Of a stretch of DNA of 64,000 bases, positions 51,031-61,521 are shown piece by piece. Within the stretch, counting starts at the first letter, position 1, and every line of letters begins with the position of its first letter. This stretch comes from Chryseobacterium sp. PMSZPI (GTDB taxonomy: Bacteria; Bacteroidota; Bacteroidia; Flavobacteriales; Weeksellaceae). The translations under genes were made by a program, and so were the position numbers. The notes under the pieces are model-generated. The model did no database searches. It had not been told where the DNA came from and saw only the letters and a program-made list of their open reading frames with translations. The stretch spans positions 61,996-125,995 of the forward strand of contig NZ_PIZV01000026.1 of assembly GCF_002835665.1 (NCBI RefSeq), given 5' to 3'.

Positions 51031-53052
51031 ATGAACTTACCATTAATTGCTGGAATTATTATCATTGCAGTAGCATCAATCGGATTGATTTTCTGGATTT
51101 TATCAATGTATAAAAAAACCGTACAAGGTGTTGTTATTCTAAGAACGGGCTATGGCGGTACAAAAGTTTTTTTTAATGCAGGGATTGTGATCCCCATCAT
51201 TCATCGTATGGAATCTATGGATATTTCTGTGAAAAAATTAGAAATTTCAAGAGAAGGAAAAGCCGGTTTAATTTGTAAAGACAATATGAGAGCCGATATT
51301 CAGGTGGCTTTCTTTATCCGTGTTAATAAATCTGTGGATGATATCATTAATGTTGCTCAAACCATTGGTTGTCAAAGAGCTTCGGATACCCAGACGTTGA
51401 GAGAGCTTTTTGAAGCTAAATTTTCAGAAGCCCTTAAAACGGTCGGAAAGAAGTTTGATTTTACCGAGTTGTATGAGGCAAGAAGCGAATTCCGCCAGGA
51501 GATTTTAGATATTATCGGAACAGATTTGAATGGATATGTTTTGGATGATTGTGCCATCGACTATCTGGAGCAGACTTCTATTGATAAATTAGATAAAGAT
51601 AATATCCTTGATTCTGAAGGGATTAAAAAGATTACGGAACTTACGGCTACTCAGAATATTAAAGCAAATCAGGTTCGTCGTGATGAAGAAAAAACGATCA
51701 CTAAACAGAATGTAGAAGCACGTGAAGCTATTCTTGAACTGGAAAAACAATTGGCAGAGAAACAAGAATCTCAAAAAAGAGAAGTAGCCAATATTAAAGC
51801 CCGTGAAAATGCGGAAATTTTAAAAGTAGAAGAAGAAGAGCGCCTGAGATATGAGACTGTTCGAATCGCCACAGAAGAAAAATTACAAATCGCAGAAGAA
51901 AACAAACTTCGTCAGGTAGTCATTGCGGCTAAAAATAAAGAACGTGCAGACTTAGTAGAAACTGAAAGAGTATTGAAAGATAAAGCTTTGGAAGCAACCG
52001 AAAGAGAAAGAATCGTTTCTCTGGCACAAATTGAAAAAGAAAAAGCAATAGAATTAGAGAAGAAAAGCATTCAGGATGCGATCCGTGAGCGTTTGACTAT
52101 GGAGAAAACAGTTGTGGAAGAGCAGCAGGGAATCAAAGATCTTGAAGCTTTCAAAACAGCGGACAGAAACAAGCAGGTTGAAATTACATTGGCAACGCAG
52201 GAAGCAGAGAAAAAACTGATTGAAGAAACAAAAGCAGCTGAAGCACGTAAACTGGCAGCTGAAAAAGATGCTCAGAAATATGTGATTGAAGCGCAGGCGA
52301 AAAGAGATGCTGCAGAAAAAGAAGCAGAAGCTCGTAAGATTATTGCAGATGCTAAGGCAAAAGAAGAAGCAACTGTAGGTTTATCTGAAGCACAAGTAAT
52401 GCATGCCAAAGCAGATGCGGCAGAAAGACAAGGCATTGTAGAAGCTGTCGTGATCGAGAAAAAAGCAGATGCTACCAAAAAAGAAGGTATTGCACAGGCA
52501 GAAGTTATCAAAGAAAAAGCATTGGCAGAAGCTGCAGGAATCACGGAGAAAGCTGAAGCCATGAAAAAGTTGAACGATGCAGGAAAAGATCACGAAGAGT
52601 TCCGTCTGAAACTGGCAAAAGAAAAAGATGTAGAATTGGCTCAGATTGCAATTCAGAAAGATATTGCAGATGCACAATCATTGGTACTTGCCGAGGCATT
52701 CAAATCTGCGAAAATTGATATCGTTGGAGGTGATAATACATTCTTTGATAATGTCATCCGCCAGGTTTCTGCCGGAAAAGGGCTTGATAAATTTATCAGT
52801 CACAGTGAGAATGCACAAATGGTAAAAGAGAACCTTCTTGGTGATGGTGAGAATATCATCGGCAAAGTAATGGGAATGGTAGATAAATATAAAATCTCTT
52901 CTGAGGATATTAAAAATATGAGTATTGCTTCTTTGATTTTTAAACTTAAAGGAGTAGCCAACCAACAGGAAAGTGGGATTTTAGAAAGAGCTCTTGACAT
53001 GGCAAGACATTTGGGAGTAGACAACAAACCGGTGAATAATAATCACATTTAA
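51031..53052 (+). CDS. Flotillin-like (YqiK/band 7) protein
   Basis: 673 residues: an N-terminal membrane helix (about 5-27), an SPFH/band-7 domain (about 30-200, GVVILRTGYGGTKVFFNAGIVIPIIHRMESMDISVKKLEI), a very long Glu/Ala/Lys coiled coil (about 205-560) and a C-terminal flotillin tail. It forms membrane microdomain scaffolds and is a usual partner of YqiJ/NfeD and PspA proteins. Its product probably anchors the module at the inner membrane. Confidence 0.92.
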   Translation: MNLPLIAGIIIIAVASIGLIFWILSMYKKTVQGVVILRTGYGGTKVFFNAGIVIPIIHRMESMDISVKKLEISREGKAGLICKDNMRADIQVAFFIRVNKSVDDIINVAQTIGCQRASDTQTLRELFEAKFSEALKTVGKKFDFTELYEARSEFRQEILDIIGTDLNGYVLDDCAIDYLEQTSIDKLDKDNILDSEGIKKITELTATQNIKANQVRRDEEKTITKQNVEAREAILELEKQLAEKQESQKREVANIKARENAEILKVEEEERLRYETVRIATEEKLQIAEENKLRQVVIAAKNKERADLVETERVLKDKALEATERERIVSLAQIEKEKAIELEKKSIQDAIRERLTMEKTVVEEQQGIKDLEAFKTADRNKQVEITLATQEAEKKLIEETKAAEARKLAAEKDAQKYVIEAQAKRDAAEKEAEARKIIADAKAKEEATVGLSEAQVMHAKADAAERQGIVEAVVIEKKADATKKEGIAQAEVIKEKALAEAAGITEKAEAMKKLNDAGKDHEEFRLKLAKEKDVELAQIAIQKDIADAQSLVLAEAFKSAKIDIVGGDNTFFDNVIRQVSAGKGLDKFISHSENAQMVKENLLGDGENIIGKVMGMVDKYKISSEDIKNMSIASLIFKLKGVANQQESGILERALDMARHLGVDNKPVNNNHI

Positions 53053-53077
53053 TCAATAATGGTTAAATAATTAAAAA

Positions 53078-53120
53078 AACTCTCATCGCGGTATTGTTTA
53101 CAAGCCTTGAGAGTTTTTTT
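53078..53120 (+). terminator. Terminator-like hairpin after the flotillin gene
   Basis: AACTCTCA (53078-53085) pairs with TGAGAGTT (53108-53115) around 22 bases, then T's. It may be partial, letting some transcripts enter the ATPase gene. Confidence 0.55.
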
Positions 53121-53176
53121 ACCAGGTTTATATAAAGAACTGCTAAGTGGCAGTAACTACAACTTAATCAAATACT

Positions 53177-56100
53177 ATGTCAGAAAAACTTAATTCCGGA
53201 ACCTACGAAATTATTCAAAACCGTCTGAATGACCAGAAGAATGATCTTATCCAAAGGTTGCAATTGCTTAATGAAGGGCGTAAAAATATCTTCGGAGGAA
53301 TAGATTTTTCATTGATTGCTAACGAAAGAATTTCCACAGATCATAACTGTATTGCCAAAGATATTTATTCTTTAGCGGATTATTTGATATTTGGGTCCAA
53401 TGCCCATTTAGGTTTACAAACTGAAATCAATATTTCGGACGTTTTCTCAATATACAAAATCAATAAAAACAGATTTGAACCTCAAGATTATACCTTGATC
53501 AATGATGAGGTATTCATTGATGAATTTAAAAATCTTTATAAATACTATCGGAATACTTTCTTTGCCAGATTCACTTTTACGGAGAACTATCTGCATATGG
53601 TCTTTCAACTATCGGAAAGTACTACGGATATTAAAGCTTTTAAATGGTTGATTAAAGACAACCAGCTGGTCTATGTAGACTCAAGAAGCGCCTCTGAAAC
53701 AGCTTATCCTCAACAACATGATTTTGTATGGATAAAAGCTACAAGGGATATGCAAAGATCAGGGAAACATCCGCATGTTTCATTAGCCGATAAGGTTTTT
53801 GTAGAAAGCATCGGTGGCGATATTACCATCAAAGTAGAAGATAATACAGATACCGGAAAAGGGATTTATTCTGAAGATGTAATTCATAAAGATCAGAATT
53901 TGGATGATGCAGAGATCCACTTTTGTGATCTGGATAACCTTGTTTTGTTTAAAATAAAACCTTACCAGGAAACAGAACGTTATTTCATTTATAATCATAA
54001 AGAAAAGACTGTATCCAGGGCAGACGCTCTTAAATATTCAGGCTTGTTACTTCCGGAAAGCCAAGGAGTATTATTTTCAAATGGATATGCTCTTCAAACG
54101 GGTGGTTTAAAAGTAATTTCTCAGGATCAAAATAGGCTTTATTACTTGAAAACAGTGACAGAGCCGAACGGAGAGAACTTTTTATATGTTTTCTATGATG
54201 ATAAAACAAATAATTATCAGCTGATCTCCTATAATATCATTACCCAGACAATAGAAACACCCATCCGATGCAGTGGATTTACATTCCTGAGTGACGGGAG
54301 ATTGATTTATCTTCGAGAAAGTATCGAAACAACTAAGAATCATCTGGCTCAGATCTGGCAAACCCCTTTTTCGAAGGAGCTTTTACCCAATGCTGAAAAA
54401 GCGGACAGTTTACTCTATAAAATAGGAAATAAGGATATTGTAAGAGTGATGGCAGAAAGCCAGGAACTGATTACTCTTTTGAATAAAAAAGATTCCTACA
54501 GCGGACTCTATAGTGATATTGTTAAACTTGCCACGTTCATTCTGGATACCTATTACTTTTTGGGAGAAGAAGAAGTTCAGAAGTTAGATCAACCGTTGAA
54601 AGAGATCAGAGCCATTGCCCACTCTGCTATCAATGAATACGAAAAGGTAGTAGAACAGAGAAAAAATACAGAAGAAGCTTTAGAAAAAATAAAACATTCC
54701 TGTGATAAGATTCTTGATGACACCAAAAGGCTTCACTATTCCCAGCTTACAGAATATATTGATGCTTTATCTCAAATAAGAGCTTTAAGAGGAGAAATAA
54801 CAGGAGCCAGAGAGCTTAAATATGCAGATTCTCACCTTCTGGATTCTTTAGAAAAATCTCTATCTGACCGATATACGGAGCTTTCCAATGCTTGTGTAGA
54901 CTTTCTCTTGCAAGAAGGTGCTTTACTGCCTTATGAAGAAAAAGCACAAAAGATTTCTGAAGAAATTATTGGACTACAGAAAGCAATTGATGCAAAAATC
55001 ATTGATGAAAATATCTCTACACTATCAGGGCAATTGGAACTGTTGGTAGATATTGTCAACAACCTTAAAATAGAAGATACTTCGCAATCCACTCAGATTA
55101 TCGAAAATATTTCGTTGATCTTTGCAAGGCTTAATCAGGAAAGATTAGAGCTTAGCAAAAGAAAAAGAGAGATTTCAGGGAAAGAATTGTCTTCAGATTT
55201 TCAGGCACAAATTACATTGTTTGATCAATCCGTGATCAATTTTCTGGAACTTTCGCAGACGCCTGAGAAATGTGATGAATATTTAACCAAGCTCTCCATT
55301 CAGTTGGAAGAAATGGAGACAAAATTTATCGATTTTGAAGAATTTATTCAGCAGATAGGGCAAAAAAGAGAAGAAGTTTATGGCCATTTCCAGAATAAAA
55401 GAGTACAACTTACAGAATCGAGGAATAAAAGAACACAGAATCTTTTTGATGCGGCTCAAAGAATTTTAAAGTCTATTCAGACGAAAGCGGAATCGTTTGA
55501 TTCTGAGAACGAAATCAATGGTTATTTCGCTTCAGATCTGATGGTAGAAAAAGTAAGAGATCTTGCCAGGCAATTGGCTGAGATGGAAGATTCTGCAAAG
55601 TCCGAAGAGGTTCAGACGCTTTTAAAAACCTCACAACAGGAATCTGTAAGAAAGCTGAAGGATAAAAAAGAGATCTATGTAGACGGAGAAAGTGTTATTG
55701 CTCTGGGAGATTATAAATTTGCAGTCAACCAGCAGAAGCTGGATCTTACTCTTGTATTAAGAAATGCTCAATATTATTACCACCTTACCGGAACGAGTTT
55801 CTATGAACCTTTGAATTTTAATGCAGCAGACGAATTTAAAGAAGTTTGGAATCAGGAATTCGTTTCAGAAAATAGCCAGGTCAAAAGATTTGAATACCTC
55901 GCATGGAATGTATTTTCAATGCATAGGGAAATTGCTACAGAACAGCAAAATGAAAAGGCGGTTCAACAATTTACGGCAGAACATTTTGGAGAAGGATTAG
56001 TCAAAGGAATTCATGATCAGGATGCTCAGATTATTGTTACCAAACTCCAGCAAATGCATAATGAATTGGGATTGATGAGGTTTGTTGCACAAGAAAGAGC

Positions 56101-57979
56101 TCTGGCACAGCTGTTTTGGTTCTTTCTGGAGGGAGAGAGAAAAGAATACTATACGAAACAATTTGAAGCTGCAGTCATTATTTCTCAATCTTTCACCGCA
56201 AAACAAGGATTTGATTACCTAAACAGAGAATTGGCAGAAGAAATGAAAGCTTTTGCATCAGGAAATAACATCTTTGAAGCGACAAATTATATCAATGCGG
56301 CGGTTTATCTGATACAAGAGAATAAAGAAGGCTTCTTAATTTCAGAAAAAGCAGGTATTTTATATGAAACATTTATAAAAGAACTGAAAGGTAGGGGAAA
56401 GGATTTGGAATTTATGGCCCAAATGCAGGCAATGTATCCATATCCTTCGGCCTGTTATTATATTGCAGAAAGTGCATTACAGGCCTTTAGTCCTGAATCT
56501 GCTAAAGAAATCATAACAGAAACGGTTGGATTTATCATCACTCAAAAGTTTGATCCGAAAAATATCAAACGCATTGCCTATGAAACAACCATTAAAGATC
56601 TAAAGTCTCTTGAAAAGGATACAGAATACTCTCTTAACTATTTTGAATTCGTATCCCGCCTGAATCACTTTAATACAATCACAGTTCCTCAATATAAACG
56701 CCTTCAGGAATTGAAGTTCAGTTGGGTAGATGAAAAGAAAAAGGCTTTAAAACTAGACACTTTTCAGCCTCAGGTATTAAGCTCGTTTGTGAGAAATAAG
56801 TTGATTAATGATGTTTACTTTCCTTTGATTGGAGCTAACCTTGCCAAGCAATTGGGAACGGTGGGTTCAGATAAGAGAACAGACAGAATGGGAATGCTTC
56901 TTCTGGTATCTCCTCCGGGATATGGGAAAACTACTTTGATGGAATATATGGCAGAACGTATGGGCTTGGTTTTTATGAAAATCAACGGACCGTCATTAGG
57001 CTATGATATCGTTTCGACAGATCCTGCGGAAGCAAAAAATGCAGGAGCAAGACAAGAGCTTGAAAAGTTAAATCTTGCTTTGGAAATGGGGGACAATGTC
57101 ATGCTATACCTAGACGATATTCAGCATTGTAATCCTGAATTTTTGCAAAAGTTTATTTCACTTGCCGACGGACAGAGAAAAATCGAAGGAATTTATAATG
57201 GAGAAAGCAAAACCTATGATCTTCGTTCAAAGAGGTTCTGTCTGGTAATGGCAGGAAATCCATATACTGAAAACGGTGAGAAATTTAAAATTCCTGATAT
57301 GCTGGCTAACCGTTCGGATACTTATAACCTTGGAGAGATTTCAGGAGCAAAAACAGATCTTTTCGATCTGAGCCTTATAGAAAATGCGCTTATGTCTAAT
57401 GAGTATCTGACCAGATTGACACAACCGGGAGTAGAAAACCTATATGAGTTGTACGATTGTGTGCTGACGGATAATCCGGCAGATAATTTAAAAGGGAACT
57501 TTAGTTCTAATGAAATATCAGATTTCAGGGCTGTATTGAAGAATACCATCAGAGTAAGGGATATGGTTTTGAAGGTGAATAAAGAATATATTTTATCTGC
57601 AGCAATGTCTGACGATTATAGGAATGAACCTCCATTCAAACTTCAGGGATCTTATCGTAATATGAATAAGCTGATTGCTCAAATTCAACCTATCCTGAAA
57701 ACCAATGAAGTCATACAAATCGTTTTGAATCATTATCAGAATGAATCCCAAACTTTGACTACAGGAGCAGAAGCCAATATGTTAAAGTTGAAAGAACTGA
57801 TCGGAACAATTTCAGAGGAAGAAACAGAACGTTGGGACGAGATCAAAAAAACCTTTGTAAAAAATAAAACCCTAAAAGGGCTGGGTGAAAATGATAGAAT
57901 GTCTCAGATCGTTGCTTTGCTAGCCCAATTCGGAGATGGATTGGAAGGGATTAAAGAAGCTTTAAAAAAAGTAGAATAA
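53177..57979 (+). CDS. Giant AAA ATPase of the DNA repair ATPase family
   Basis: 1600 residues. The N-terminal third is rich in beta strands and may form a propeller. Residues about 480-860 are coiled-coil. A AAA core follows near 1230-1400 with Walker A GYGKT (about 1248-1252), Walker B MLYLDDIQH (about 1305) and sensor-like VMAGNPYTENG. Such proteins are labelled DNA repair ATPase in databases and travel with flotillin/PspA genes, but the biochemical role is not established. The gene is 124 bases after flotillin, behind a hairpin. Confidence 0.82.
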   Translation: MSEKLNSGTYEIIQNRLNDQKNDLIQRLQLLNEGRKNIFGGIDFSLIANERISTDHNCIAKDIYSLADYLIFGSNAHLGLQTEINISDVFSIYKINKNRFEPQDYTLINDEVFIDEFKNLYKYYRNTFFARFTFTENYLHMVFQLSESTTDIKAFKWLIKDNQLVYVDSRSASETAYPQQHDFVWIKATRDMQRSGKHPHVSLADKVFVESIGGDITIKVEDNTDTGKGIYSEDVIHKDQNLDDAEIHFCDLDNLVLFKIKPYQETERYFIYNHKEKTVSRADALKYSGLLLPESQGVLFSNGYALQTGGLKVISQDQNRLYYLKTVTEPNGENFLYVFYDDKTNNYQLISYNIITQTIETPIRCSGFTFLSDGRLIYLRESIETTKNHLAQIWQTPFSKELLPNAEKADSLLYKIGNKDIVRVMAESQELITLLNKKDSYSGLYSDIVKLATFILDTYYFLGEEEVQKLDQPLKEIRAIAHSAINEYEKVVEQRKNTEEALEKIKHSCDKILDDTKRLHYSQLTEYIDALSQIRALRGEITGARELKYADSHLLDSLEKSLSDRYTELSNACVDFLLQEGALLPYEEKAQKISEEIIGLQKAIDAKIIDENISTLSGQLELLVDIVNNLKIEDTSQSTQIIENISLIFARLNQERLELSKRKREISGKELSSDFQAQITLFDQSVINFLELSQTPEKCDEYLTKLSIQLEEMETKFIDFEEFIQQIGQKREEVYGHFQNKRVQLTESRNKRTQNLFDAAQRILKSIQTKAESFDSENEINGYFASDLMVEKVRDLARQLAEMEDSAKSEEVQTLLKTSQQESVRKLKDKKEIYVDGESVIALGDYKFAVNQQKLDLTLVLRNAQYYYHLTGTSFYEPLNFNAADEFKEVWNQEFVSENSQVKRFEYLAWNVFSMHREIATEQQNEKAVQQFTAEHFGEGLVKGIHDQDAQIIVTKLQQMHNELGLMRFVAQERALAQLFWFFLEGERKEYYTKQFEAAVIISQSFTAKQGFDYLNRELAEEMKAFASGNNIFEATNYINAAVYLIQENKEGFLISEKAGILYETFIKELKGRGKDLEFMAQMQAMYPYPSACYYIAESALQAFSPESAKEIITETVGFIITQKFDPKNIKRIAYETTIKDLKSLEKDTEYSLNYFEFVSRLNHFNTITVPQYKRLQELKFSWVDEKKKALKLDTFQPQVLSSFVRNKLINDVYFPLIGANLAKQLGTVGSDKRTDRMGMLLLVSPPGYGKTTLMEYMAERMGLVFMKINGPSLGYDIVSTDPAEAKNAGARQELEKLNLALEMGDNVMLYLDDIQHCNPEFLQKFISLADGQRKIEGIYNGESKTYDLRSKRFCLVMAGNPYTENGEKFKIPDMLANRSDTYNLGEISGAKTDLFDLSLIENALMSNEYLTRLTQPGVENLYELYDCVLTDNPADNLKGNFSSNEISDFRAVLKNTIRVRDMVLKVNKEYILSAAMSDDYRNEPPFKLQGSYRNMNKLIAQIQPILKTNEVIQIVLNHYQNESQTLTTGAEANMLKLKELIGTISEEETERWDEIKKTFVKNKTLKGLGENDRMSQIVALLAQFGDGLEGIKEALKKVE

Positions 57980-58017
57980 TGTCAGTTGGGGATAAGGATT
58001 TCTGATGTAATCAGATT

Positions 58018-58060
58018 TGGGGCTGGGAGCTGGAAGCTGTGTGCGTTGGAGGGCTTGGGA
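58018..58060. repeat. Purine-rich repeat word (GGGAGCTGGAAGCT type)
   Basis: Resembles one arm of the inverted-repeat element at 34979-35118. The second arm is not seen here, so this is a fragment. Confidence 0.4.
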
Positions 58061-58147
58061 TTACTTTCAGTAATAATTACCGGAAGTTAACGACGATATT
58101 AATTTTATTGTAAAGAAGATAATAACAGCAGAATGGCTATTTTAATA

Positions 58148-58183
58148 AAAAAACTGCATCCAATGGTACGGATGCAGTTTTTT
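58148..58183. terminator. Bidirectional terminator between the ATPase and DUF389 genes
   Basis: CTGCATCC (58154-58161) pairs with GGATGCAG (58170-58177); A's on the left and T's on the right serve both strands. Confidence 0.88.
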
Positions 58184-58195
58184 ATTTTTTACGTT

Positions 58196-59488
58196 TTACT
58201 GACGGATCACCTTAGCATTTTTATCAGAAAGTTTTTCAGAAATCCATTGCTGCATTTTTTCTTCCTGTACCTTATCTTCTTTTTTAGATTGGTAGAGTAC
58301 AATGGTGCTAACATTGGCACTGTCGGTATTGGGGAAATTAGTTATTTTACCTATGGAAACATGGTTAAAGTCCGGAAATAAGATATTAATTTCTTTGATA
58401 AGACTAGAATCCTTTACCGTATATCTGTCCAATTGTTGTCTTAGTTGATTGATGACGATATCTTTTTCGGATAATACATTATTTCGTTGCCCAATTTCAT
58501 TAAGGATCTCCGATTTAAGATCAGTTGCATCCTGTTTGATCACCAGTTTTGTATTGGCTATTCCAATATCATTAAGCTTTTTATTAAGACTGTCGAGCTC
58601 GCTTTTATCAAACTTTTTAGATAAAAAAGCCAATTCCACCGTTCTCGGAGAAGAATTGTAATTTACTTTTTTATAAATGAGAGTGTATCCCTTATGTGTA
58701 AATTCGTTATTGATAAATTCATCAATGTTCTGGGTAAACTTTTTCTGGTTCAGCAGATTATAAGCAAGATAAGAGCTTGGAACAATCATGATAATGATTA
58801 ATGCTGTTATCCCATATCGTATTTGCCTTTCATACTTTTTTTCTACCAGCTCAATAGGCTCATATTTTAAGTATTTGATAATAAGAAATGTTGCAATGCA
58901 AATGAAAAAACAATTGATTGTATAAAGATAAAAGGCTCCTATAAAATAACTCCAGTTGCCAATAGCAAGCCCATAGCCGGCAGTACAGAGAGGAGGCATC
59001 AGGGCGGTGGCAATAGCCACTCCGGGAATTGGATTTCCTTGTTTTACTCGGGTAATGGCAATAACCCCAACAAGCCCCCCGAAAAAGGCAATAAGTACAT
59101 CATAAATATTGGGGGATGTACGAGCCAAAAGCTCCGATTGAGTTTCCTTAAATGGACTCAAGGAAAAATAGATAAAAGAAACCAATAAACTTACCAGTGT
59201 TGCAATCAGCAGATTTTTCATTGATCTTTTAAGCAGTTGAAAGTTATATGTTCCCAGTGCAAATCCTGCCCCTACTATCGGCCCCATCAGGGGAGATATA
59301 AGCATTGCACCAATAATAACTGCTGTAGAATTAACATTGAGACCTACAGATGCAATCACAATTGCACAGGCCAGAATCCAGAGGTTGGAGCCTCGAAATG
59401 AAATGTTTTCGGTAACATTCTCAAGAACCCTGTGTTTATCTTCTTCTCCAAAATGAAGATTGATAAACCTAAAAAATTTTCCCATCAT
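58196..59488 (-). CDS. DUF389 membrane protein
   Basis: 430 residues: a DUF389 core with about six membrane helices (VNSTAVIIGAMLISPLMGPIVGAGFALG near 52-79; GVAIATALMPPLCTAGYGLA near 155-175) and a large soluble C-terminal part (about 245-430) with BON-like alternation. The family is widespread and of unknown transport or sensing function. It stands alone. Confidence 0.88.
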   Translation of the reverse strand: MMGKFFRFINLHFGEEDKHRVLENVTENISFRGSNLWILACAIVIASVGLNVNSTAVIIGAMLISPLMGPIVGAGFALGTYNFQLLKRSMKNLLIATLVSLLVSFIYFSLSPFKETQSELLARTSPNIYDVLIAFFGGLVGVIAITRVKQGNPIPGVAIATALMPPLCTAGYGLAIGNWSYFIGAFYLYTINCFFICIATFLIIKYLKYEPIELVEKKYERQIRYGITALIIIMIVPSSYLAYNLLNQKKFTQNIDEFINNEFTHKGYTLIYKKVNYNSSPRTVELAFLSKKFDKSELDSLNKKLNDIGIANTKLVIKQDATDLKSEILNEIGQRNNVLSEKDIVINQLRQQLDRYTVKDSSLIKEINILFPDFNHVSIGKITNFPNTDSANVSTIVLYQSKKEDKVQEEKMQQWISEKLSDKNAKVIRQ

Positions 59489-59658
59489 TATATCTAATCT
59501 TTTTATTAAAAATAAACAAATAAATGTAATTTTCTGTTTTCTTTATTCAATGAAATAAAAGTTTGAAAGAATTTTATCTATGTGTATGCATGCTGTATTG
59601 AAATCTGTATCCATTATATTCTGTTATTCTGTATCTGTATCTAATGTTGAATACTCCA

Positions 59659-59666
59659 TAATTTTG
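59659..59666 (+). promoter_or_regulatory. -7 element for the 120-residue gene (TAATTTTG)
   Basis: Exact TAnnTTTG, 20 bases before the ATG at 59687. Short repeats of CTGTATC lie just upstream (59606-59642). Confidence 0.5.
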
Positions 59667-59686
59667 TTTGTGTAAAGAAGAATAGT

Positions 59687-60049
59687 ATGGAAACCAACGT
59701 TCAACATCAGGAACAGCTTCAATGTGCTGAAGTGTATATTTCAGACATGTGGGCGCTGAAAAGTATTTTTTTACAGCTACAAAATACTCAAAAAGTAAAT
59801 CAGGATTTCGGAATTCCATTCCTTTTAGCCAAAAAGAAAAACAAGATTGTTTCATTTGCCAGTCTTATTTTAAAGGAAGGAGGAATTGGTTTTAAAATTT
59901 ATCCTGAAAAAGAAATTTCGGGAACAGACGAAAAAAAGTTTTTCACCCGTGTTGAGAGCTATTTTAAAAAGAATAATACCCCTAATTTTAGAAATGAGGA
60001 ACAGCTAAAAAGCAGTATCCAAAAAATGATCAGTTGGCTGAACCAATGA
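59687..60049 (+). CDS. Small cytoplasmic protein, function unknown
   Basis: 120 residues, no signal peptide or membrane helix. The middle (IPFLLAKKKNKIVSFASLILKEGGIGFKIYPEKEI) reads like strands of a small alpha-beta protein. It precedes the MocR regulator by 43 bases and may be co-transcribed with it. I do not recognise a family. Confidence 0.65.
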   Translation: METNVQHQEQLQCAEVYISDMWALKSIFLQLQNTQKVNQDFGIPFLLAKKKNKIVSFASLILKEGGIGFKIYPEKEISGTDEKKFFTRVESYFKKNNTPNFRNEEQLKSSIQKMISWLNQ

Positions 60050-60092
60050 TAAAAAGGGGAGAAAATTGTACATTTACTTAAAACAGTAATCA

Positions 60093-61508
60093 ATGTCTAA
60101 AGATATTCTTTACCTTAAAATAGCCAATTCTGTTACCGAACAGATCAAAAGCGAAACATTACAATTTGGTGATAAGTTGCCTTCATTGAGAAGTGCTCAA
60201 AAGTTATATAATGTCAGTTTAAATACTGTAAAACAGGCATATATGGAGCTTGAGAGCCGTTCTCTTGTAGAGTCGCGTCCAAAATACGGCTATTACGTAA
60301 GCCAAACGTCCCAACGAAAGCTGGCGTTGCCTTCTGTGGCTAAAATGAAAGTGTCTGAAGGGGAAAATCCTCCGGAGGATCTTATTGGTAAAGTATTCGG
60401 AACTATTGACGGAACAGAAGTTACTCAATTTGCATTGGGAATTCCCGGGAAAAGCCTTCTTCCTGTAGCCAAGATGAAAAAATGCATGATTGACGTTATG
60501 AAAAGGAAAAATGATAGCGGAACGAATTATGAACCTGTACAGGGAAGTGAAAGACTTAGGCGCGAAATTGCCAAATGGGCAATGGTAATGGAAGGAAAAA
60601 TTACAGAAGATGACCTGGTTATCACTTCCGGAGCAATGAACGGCGTTTATAATTGCCTGATGGCAGTTACTAAGCCCGGAGACTGTGTTGCAGTAGAAAC
60701 TCCTGTATATTTCGGTATCCTGCAGGCTATCCAACTCTTAGGATTAAAGGCCGTGGAAATTCCTACCCATCCTATTACAGGAGTAGACCTGGATGCGCTG
60801 AAAAAAGTACTTCCAAAACTTTCTGCATGCTGTTTCGTAGTTAATTATAACAATCCTTTAGGATTCCAAATGCCTGATGACAATAAAAAAGAACTGGTCA
60901 GAATGCTTACGGAGCATAATGTCCCCTTGGTAGAAGATGATGTGTATGGGAATATTTATTTTGGAGCAGGAAGGCCAAAACCTTGTAAGTTTTATGATGA
61001 AGCCGGTATTGTGATGTGGGTTGGTTCGGTTTCTAAAACATTGGCTCCCGGGTATCGCGTGGGTTGGGTTGCTCCGGGAAAATTTAAAGATAAAATTATC
61101 CGTCAGAAACTGGTTCAGACTGTTTCCAGCCCGTCCTTATTTTCAGATGTGATTGCTGATTTTTTGGAGCATGGGCGCTATGATCATCATTTAAGAATGT
61201 TCAGAAAGAAGTTGTATGCCAATTATCTTCAGATTCAGAAGTCGGTGACCCAATATTTTCCGGATAATACCAAAATTTCAGAACCTAAAGGAGGCTTCAT
61301 GCTTTGGTTGGAGCTGGATAAAAGAATTTGCACGGAAGATTTATATGATGAAGCATTTAGTCAGAAAGTAAATTTTGCACCCGGAAGGATGTTTTCACAA
61401 TATAATCAATACCAGAACTGTATGAGATTGAATTATGCATTAGAATGGACAGACCGTGTGGAAAGCGATCTTGAAAAGCTGGGAAAACTGATTAAAAATA
61501 GAATATAA
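60093..61508 (+). CDS. MocR-type regulator: GntR DNA-binding domain fused to aminotransferase
   Basis: 471 residues: an N-terminal GntR winged helix (about 5-70: FGDKLPSLRSAQKLYNVSLNTVKQAYMELESRSLVESRPKYGYYVS) and a fold-type I aminotransferase domain. The PLP lysine lies in SVSKTLAPGYRVGW (about 315), with the VNYNNPLGFQ motif near 252. Regulators of this type respond to PLP or amino-acid metabolites. The neighbouring GNAT gene, 13 bases downstream, is a possible target or partner. Confidence 0.92.
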   Translation: MSKDILYLKIANSVTEQIKSETLQFGDKLPSLRSAQKLYNVSLNTVKQAYMELESRSLVESRPKYGYYVSQTSQRKLALPSVAKMKVSEGENPPEDLIGKVFGTIDGTEVTQFALGIPGKSLLPVAKMKKCMIDVMKRKNDSGTNYEPVQGSERLRREIAKWAMVMEGKITEDDLVITSGAMNGVYNCLMAVTKPGDCVAVETPVYFGILQAIQLLGLKAVEIPTHPITGVDLDALKKVLPKLSACCFVVNYNNPLGFQMPDDNKKELVRMLTEHNVPLVEDDVYGNIYFGAGRPKPCKFYDEAGIVMWVGSVSKTLAPGYRVGWVAPGKFKDKIIRQKLVQTVSSPSLFSDVIADFLEHGRYDHHLRMFRKKLYANYLQIQKSVTQYFPDNTKISEPKGGFMLWLELDKRICTEDLYDEAFSQKVNFAPGRMFSQYNQYQNCMRLNYALEWTDRVESDLEKLGKLIKNRI

Positions 61509-61521
61509 TAAACCCTATACG

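Noticed and set aside
52272..52965. Long minus-strand frames opposite the flotillin coiled coil
   Set aside because: They are shadows of the repetitive Glu/Ala/Lys coding sequence on the plus strand.
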